Below are positions 60,527-64,000 of a stretch of DNA of 64,000 nucleotides, one piece after another. The notes under the pieces were generated by a model. That model was not told the origin of the DNA. It saw nothing but the letters and a program-made list of their open reading frames with translations, and ran no database searches. A program made the position numbers and the translations under genes. Position 1 is the first letter of the stretch, and each line of letters begins with the position of its first letter. The stretch lies in the NCBI RefSeq assembly GCF_013371465.1, contig NZ_JABWDU010000003.1, positions 1,054,001 to 1,118,000 of the forward strand, in the 5' to 3' direction. This DNA is from Ensifer oleiphilus. Its GTDB lineage: Bacteria; Pseudomonadota; Alphaproteobacteria; Rhizobiales; Rhizobiaceae.

Positions 60527-62017
60527 CTATGGGCTCTTTGCGGCCCTAAGAGCGCCTGCAAGCTTTCTGACCGCGACGTCAAGCTCGATCGGCGTATAGG
60601 CGGCGAATCCCATCAGGAACCCGGCCTTGCCATCGCCTGAGGCATAAAGCCGCGACAGGCCCAGCAGCTCGACGCCGACGCGTCGCGCCGCGTCGATCGC
60701 CGTGCACTCTGGCAGGCCGCAGGTCAGCACGCACGGCATCTGCAGGCCGCCGATCGGAATCCGCGGCTCTACGAATGCGGAAAGATGTGTTCGCACAAGG
60801 CCGGCAAGCGTATCGAGCCGCTCGGAGTAGATGCTGCGCATGGCGCGAACATAAGCGCCGAAATGTCCGCCTTCCATGAACCGGGCGAGTGTCAGTTGCG
60901 CCATCGAAGCGGTGTGGCCGTCAAGCAATGTCCGTGCGACGGTCATCGGGTTGACCAATTGTGGAGGCAGCACGACATAGCCGATCCGCAACCCGGGAAA
61001 GAGCGATTTGGTGAAGGTGCCGATGTAAATGGTCCGGTCATGAGGGTCGAGGCCCTGCATGCTGGCCGTTGGTTTTCCGGCATAGTGGAACTCGCTGTCG
61101 TAGTCGTCCTCGATGATCCAGGTCTGATGCTTCCCCGCCCATTCGATGAGGGCAAGTCGTCGATCGAGCGCAAGCGTCGCACCTGTCGGAAACTGATGCG
61201 AAGGCGTCAGGAAAACCGCCTTGGCCTTGTGCGGTTGGCTCAAGATCCCTTCGACCATGATGCCCTGATCGTCCACGGGAATTGGAACACATTCCAGACC
61301 AGCGGCGTCGAATGCCTTGCGCGCGCCGTAGTATGCCGGATCTTCGATAAAGATGCTTTCGCCGGGATCGAGCAGCATGGTGGCGCACAGCGCCATTGCC
61401 TGTTGTGAACTCGTGAGAACCAGCACACGGTCGGCGCTGGCGCGAGCACCCCGTTCCAGGTTGACATAGTCGGCAATCGCGCGCCGAAGCGGTTCTGCGC
61501 CTTGTGGATCTCCGTGAAGGAGAGCCTGTGTACCCGTTTCCTTCAGCACTTGGCGCTCCAGACGCTCCCAAAGCGAAAGCGGAAAGCTGCGCGTCTCCGG
61601 CACACCCGGGGCGAATGGCCGGGGTATGAGTTGTTCGCGGACGCCGCCGCTGCGGGACATGGCGGCGCCGCGCTTGCTGAGGCTCGGCTCCTTGTGGCGC
61701 TCAAGCGCATCTCGCCGCGCAACCCTTTGGCCCGTGGAGAATGCTTTCACCTCGGCGACGAAACTGCCGCTTCCCACCCGTCGATCGATAAAGCCCTCGG
61801 CATGGAGTTGGGAATAGGCGGCCTCGACCGTGTCGCGGGATACACTCAGTGATATGGCAAGTGCACGCGATGCCGGCAGCGGTTTGCCGGGCCCAAGCGC
61901 ACCATCGACGATGAGTTGCCTGACTGCCCGCTGAATCCGTGCGTGGAGGGGCAGCTCTGCGTGCGTGGGATGGGCAAGCCAAGCCTTCACGGTTTCCAAT
62001 TGGGAGTGCTTGAACAA
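60527..62017 (-). CDS. MocR/PdxR-type regulator (GntR HTH fused to aminotransferase)
   Basis: The 496-aa protein starts with a GntR winged helix (about 20-85: LPLHARIQRAVRQLIVDGAL, LPASRALAISLSVSRDTVEAAYSQL, GFIDRRVGSGSFV) and continues as a fold-I aminotransferase-like domain (about 130-496) with SSQQAMALCATMLLDPG, IIEDDYDSEFHYAG and TFTKSLFPGLRIGY, whose Lys binds PLP. MocR proteins use PLP or its adducts as effectors. It is divergent from the BenE-type gene with 112 bp between starts, and probably controls it and itself. Confidence 0.92.
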   Translation of the reverse strand: MFKHSQLETVKAWLAHPTHAELPLHARIQRAVRQLIVDGALGPGKPLPASRALAISLSVSRDTVEAAYSQLHAEGFIDRRVGSGSFVAEVKAFSTGQRVARRDALERHKEPSLSKRGAAMSRSGGVREQLIPRPFAPGVPETRSFPLSLWERLERQVLKETGTQALLHGDPQGAEPLRRAIADYVNLERGARASADRVLVLTSSQQAMALCATMLLDPGESIFIEDPAYYGARKAFDAAGLECVPIPVDDQGIMVEGILSQPHKAKAVFLTPSHQFPTGATLALDRRLALIEWAGKHQTWIIEDDYDSEFHYAGKPTASMQGLDPHDRTIYIGTFTKSLFPGLRIGYVVLPPQLVNPMTVARTLLDGHTASMAQLTLARFMEGGHFGAYVRAMRSIYSERLDTLAGLVRTHLSAFVEPRIPIGGLQMPCVLTCGLPECTAIDAARRVGVELLGLSRLYASGDGKAGFLMGFAAYTPIELDVAVRKLAGALRAAKSP

Positions 62018-62066
62018 ATGGTCTGGCCGTCAACGGAGAAGTGGATGGCACTATCAGTCCATTTGT
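62014..62066. promoter_or_regulatory. Inverted repeat in the MocR/BenE divergent promoter
   Basis: ACAAATGG (62014-62021) and CCATTTGT (62059-62066) are exact 8-bp complements 37 nt apart; between them GGATGGCACTATCAGTCCAT carries further ATGG/CCAT half-sites. MocR-type regulators bind paired, widely spaced half-sites of this kind in divergent promoters. The left arm overlaps the first codons of the regulator gene. Confidence 0.45.
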
Positions 62067-62129
62067 CGATTAGAAGTCAAGCCGCATCCTCACCCGGCGC
62101 CAGAGACTTTCAGGAGATTGAACCGGATC

Positions 62130-63362
62130 ATGTCGCATACCTCGTCACCATCGCTCTTCCGTTTAAGTGACCTCACGCATCCGATTGTCGCCGGACTGAT
62201 CTCCGTCATCGTCAACTATGGCGGAACCTTCATCCTGGTCTTCCAGGCCGCAAAAGTCGCGGGTCTGAGCCCGGAACTGACCGCATCGTGGGTGTGGTCT
62301 GTTTCCATCGGGGTCGGTCTGACCGGACTGTTTCTGAGCTGGCGCTATCGCGAGCCGATCATCACAGCCTGGTCGACACCGGCGGCGGCATTCCTCGTGA
62401 CGGCGCTTGCGACCACGCCCTATGCGGAAGCGGTGGGTGCCTATCTGATCTCGGCAGCTGCCTTCGTCGCATTGGGTCTGTCGGGCTGTTTCGACAGGGT
62501 CATCAAGCTGATCCCGCCCGGCATCGCCTCAGGGCTGCTCGCGGGTATATTACTGCAATTCGGCATCGGGGCTTTTGGTGGCGCGACGGTCGATCCGCTG
62601 CTGGTCGGGCTTCTCATCTTTGCCTATGTGCTGTTGAAGCGCTTTACCGCACGCTATGCCGTGGTCGGCATATTGGTGCTCGGCCTTGTGTTCCTGGCTA
62701 TGCAGGGTCGCGTCGATCTTTCCGGGCTGCAGTTGAAGCTGGCCGCGCCGGTGTTCACCATGCCGCAATTCTCGCTGAATGCGCTTCTGAGCGTGGCGCT
62801 GCCGCTGTTTCTGATCACCCTGACCGGGCAATACATGCCGGGCATGCTGGTTCTGCGCAACGATGGCTTCAAGACCAGCGCCAACCCGGTCTTGACGGTA
62901 ACGGGCCTGGGTTCGCTTGTCATGGCGCCATTCGGTTCTCACGCCTTCAACATTGCGGCCATCACCGCGGCAATCGCGACCGGCAAGGAGGCGCACGAAG
63001 AGCCGACCAAGCGTTGGGTGGCGGGGATCGCAGCGGGCCTCTCTTACGTTCTTGTCGGCGTGTTCGGCGTGACGCTTGCGGCGGTGTTCATGGCATTGCC
63101 GGCAACTTTTATCACCACCTTGGCCGGGCTTGCGCTGCTGGGCACGATCGGCGGCAGTCTCGCCGGTGCCTTGGCCGATCCGAAATCGCGTGAGGCAGCG
63201 TTGATTACCTTCCTCGCTTCGGCCGCGAACATCAGCCTGCTCGGGATCGGCGGCGCGTTCTGGGGGCTCGTGATCGGTGTTGTCGCGTCCATCGTGCTGA
63301 ACGGCCGCCTGCCGCGTCGAGACGGTGGCAAACGGGTTGCCATCGAGGGTGCGGCCGAGTGA
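62130..63362 (+). CDS. BenE-type benzoate/H+ symporter family transporter
   Basis: The 410-aa protein has about 12 hydrophobic segments. HPIVAGLISVIVNYGGTFILVFQAA at the start, SWRYREPIITAWSTPAAAFL, GLSGCFDRVIKLIPPGIASGLLAGILL and GQYMPGMLVLRNDGF (read in parts) follow the BenE/NCS2-like family. Members import benzoate with protons, but MocR-linked copies may carry other aromatic or vitamin-like compounds. ATG 62130 starts the family-like sequence; AGGAG lies 13-17 nt upstream, a longer than usual spacing. Confidence 0.88.
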   Translation: MSHTSSPSLFRLSDLTHPIVAGLISVIVNYGGTFILVFQAAKVAGLSPELTASWVWSVSIGVGLTGLFLSWRYREPIITAWSTPAAAFLVTALATTPYAEAVGAYLISAAAFVALGLSGCFDRVIKLIPPGIASGLLAGILLQFGIGAFGGATVDPLLVGLLIFAYVLLKRFTARYAVVGILVLGLVFLAMQGRVDLSGLQLKLAAPVFTMPQFSLNALLSVALPLFLITLTGQYMPGMLVLRNDGFKTSANPVLTVTGLGSLVMAPFGSHAFNIAAITAAIATGKEAHEEPTKRWVAGIAAGLSYVLVGVFGVTLAAVFMALPATFITTLAGLALLGTIGGSLAGALADPKSREAALITFLASAANISLLGIGGAFWGLVIGVVASIVLNGRLPRRDGGKRVAIEGAAE

Positions 63363-63416
63363 TGTCGTGCCGGCTTTCACCAGCTCAATCCATACCCATG
63401 TGGCGTGCAACCGTCC

Positions 63417-63578
63417 TCATGACGTCGCAAGTCGATCGTCGACCATTTGCGCTAACTCGGCCGCTTCAGCGGGGCGAGCCGTGCGCTTTGCCCGCCACTC
63501 GGTCGGGTTCATGCCGGTCACGCGCCTGAACTCGCGATTGAAGTTGGATGAGAGCAGGAAGATGCTGTTCTGCTGCAT
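63417..63578 (-). pseudogene. C-terminal remnant of an AraC family regulator
   Basis: Fifty-three codons read SSNFNREFRRVTGMNPTEWR, the last helix and end of an AraC DNA-binding domain, then a basic-acidic tail to a TGA stop. Everything upstream of about 63570 that should encode the rest of the domain is missing; the sequence changes abruptly to that of another gene on the opposite strand. It is a gene fragment. Confidence 0.7.
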
Positions 63579-63602
63579 CGGGCGTCCCGCCTCCCGATCT
63601 GC

Positions 63603-63692
63603 GAAGCGGGCGTCGCGCCAACGACCGAAGCACCCATTGCGGTGGAAGAACCGCAGAAGAAGCGCCCGTTCTGGAAGATCTGGGGCAATTGA
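63603..63692 (+). pseudogene. C-terminal remnant of an unidentified gene upstream of tusA
   Basis: From about 63603 a + strand frame reads EAGVAPTTEAPIAVEEP then QKKRPFWKIWGN and stops at TGA (63690-63692), which overlaps the next ATG as TGATG. The acidic/Pro linker and the basic-aromatic end look like the tail of a real protein that was coupled to the TusA-like gene. Its N-terminal part is absent; the frame to the left is closed by a stop at 63549. Confidence 0.5.
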
Positions 63693-63928
63693 TGCCTGAC
63701 GAAGGAAAGACGGTCTACGACCTCAGGGGGCTTAAGTGCCCCCTTCCCGTTTTGAAGGCCCGCAAGCGCATCGCCTCCATGGCCGCAGGCGCACTGCTCG
63801 AGATTGAGACGACCGATCCGATGGCAGTGATCGATATCCCGCATTTCTGCCGGGAGGACGGCCATAGCCTCGAGGCGGCTTGCGCCGCTGAGGGCGGTCA
63901 CCGCTTCCTGATCCGCAAGGGCGCCTGA
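63692..63928 (+). CDS. TusA-like sulfurtransferase (SirA family)
   Basis: The 78-aa protein has the CPxP motif of TusA-like proteins: LRGLKCPLPVLKARKRI with Cys16, then LLEIETTDPMAVIDIPHFC and GGHRFLIRKGA. The family forms a two-layer alpha/beta fold and carries sulfur as a persulfide on the Cys, for tRNA thiolation, molybdenum cofactor or sulfur oxidation. The ATG overlaps the stop of an upstream gene remnant (TGATG), so its native translation coupling may be disturbed. Confidence 0.92.
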   Translation: MPDEGKTVYDLRGLKCPLPVLKARKRIASMAAGALLEIETTDPMAVIDIPHFCREDGHSLEAACAAEGGHRFLIRKGA

Positions 63929-63988
63929 AGCACAAGGCGCCGTCGGCTCTCCTCCAGACTGACAGCGCCCGCGCGTCAAGGAACAGGG

Positions 63989-64000
63989 ATGAAGCCGAGC
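63989..64000 (+). CDS. Possible start of a further gene, cut by the window end
   Basis: AAGGAACAGGG precedes an ATG at 63989, 60 nt after the tusA-like stop, and four codons (MKPS) follow before the window ends. Spacing and strand would suit a gene co-transcribed with the TusA-like gene, but nothing more can be said. Confidence 0.25.

Overview
The window is GC-rich, gene-dense chromosome- or chromid-like DNA of an alphaproteobacterium, most likely a Rhizobiaceae member (Rhizobium/Sinorhizobium/Ensifer/Agrobacterium group). This rests on gene content: a glycerol-type ABC importer with two ATPases and a small two-helix subunit, the carboxynorspermidine route to polyamines, a BTAD/TPR regulator, many solute-binding-protein ABC operons, and a palindromic intergenic element of rhizobial type near 60.3 kb. 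No rRNA, tRNA, CRISPR array, intact IS element or replication origin was seen.

Layout. 1-2.4 kb: end of a hydantoinase-B-like gene, an acetyltransferase and a class III aminotransferase in one + strand run. 2.5-7.1 kb: a perfect 27-bp palindrome, a 44-codon ORF, an acetyltransferase and a GH20 hexosaminidase, then an ABC-F ATPase with a strong terminator. 7.1-11.2 kb: peptidase T, a DHA2-type MFS exporter and its divergent LysR regulator. 11.8-23.6 kb (- strand): one long operon coding an ABC importer of the rhizobial glycerol type and two dihydroxyacetone-kinase systems. One kinase is a fused ATP-type enzyme; the other is DhaK+DhaL+DhaM with its own HPr and Enzyme I. This reads as a complete uptake-and-phosphorylation unit for a triose or small ketose. 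23.8-27.1 kb (-): carboxynorspermidine dehydrogenase and decarboxylase plus an unknown gene. 27.6-27.7 kb: a candidate small RNA with a UCCUCCC loop and its own terminator.

27.8-37.9 kb (+) holds the least familiar system: a LacI regulator with two matching operators, two LplB/YtcP-type permeases, an LplA-type binding protein, two different ADP-ribosylglycohydrolase-fold enzymes (one with a C-terminal beta-sandwich extension), a MsmK/UgpC-type ATPase and a class III CoA-transferase, mostly with overlapping or short junctions. The inferred job is import and cleavage of an unidentified glycoside or N-glycoside.

38-48.5 kb: small unknown genes, a response regulator cut by an in-frame amber codon, a large BTAD/TPR regulator followed by a 72-aa protein, an acetyltransferase, a DAACS-type symporter, OsmC, a luciferase-like flavoprotein and a DUF2254 membrane protein. 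48.6-52.7 kb: GlxA-type regulator divergent from an isochorismatase-like hydrolase, and an MFS transporter divergent from an AraC regulator. 52.8-58.8 kb (-): a 2021-aa autotransporter-like protein with about four tandem 177-aa repeats. 59-64 kb: an AraC regulator, a MocR regulator divergent from a BenE-type transporter, a deletion scar joining the remains of two divergent genes, and a TusA-like protein.

Functions are assigned from recognised motifs and neighbourhood only; no database search was possible. Start codons were moved from the longest open frame to the best ribosome binding site or family-like N-terminus where the sequence supported it.
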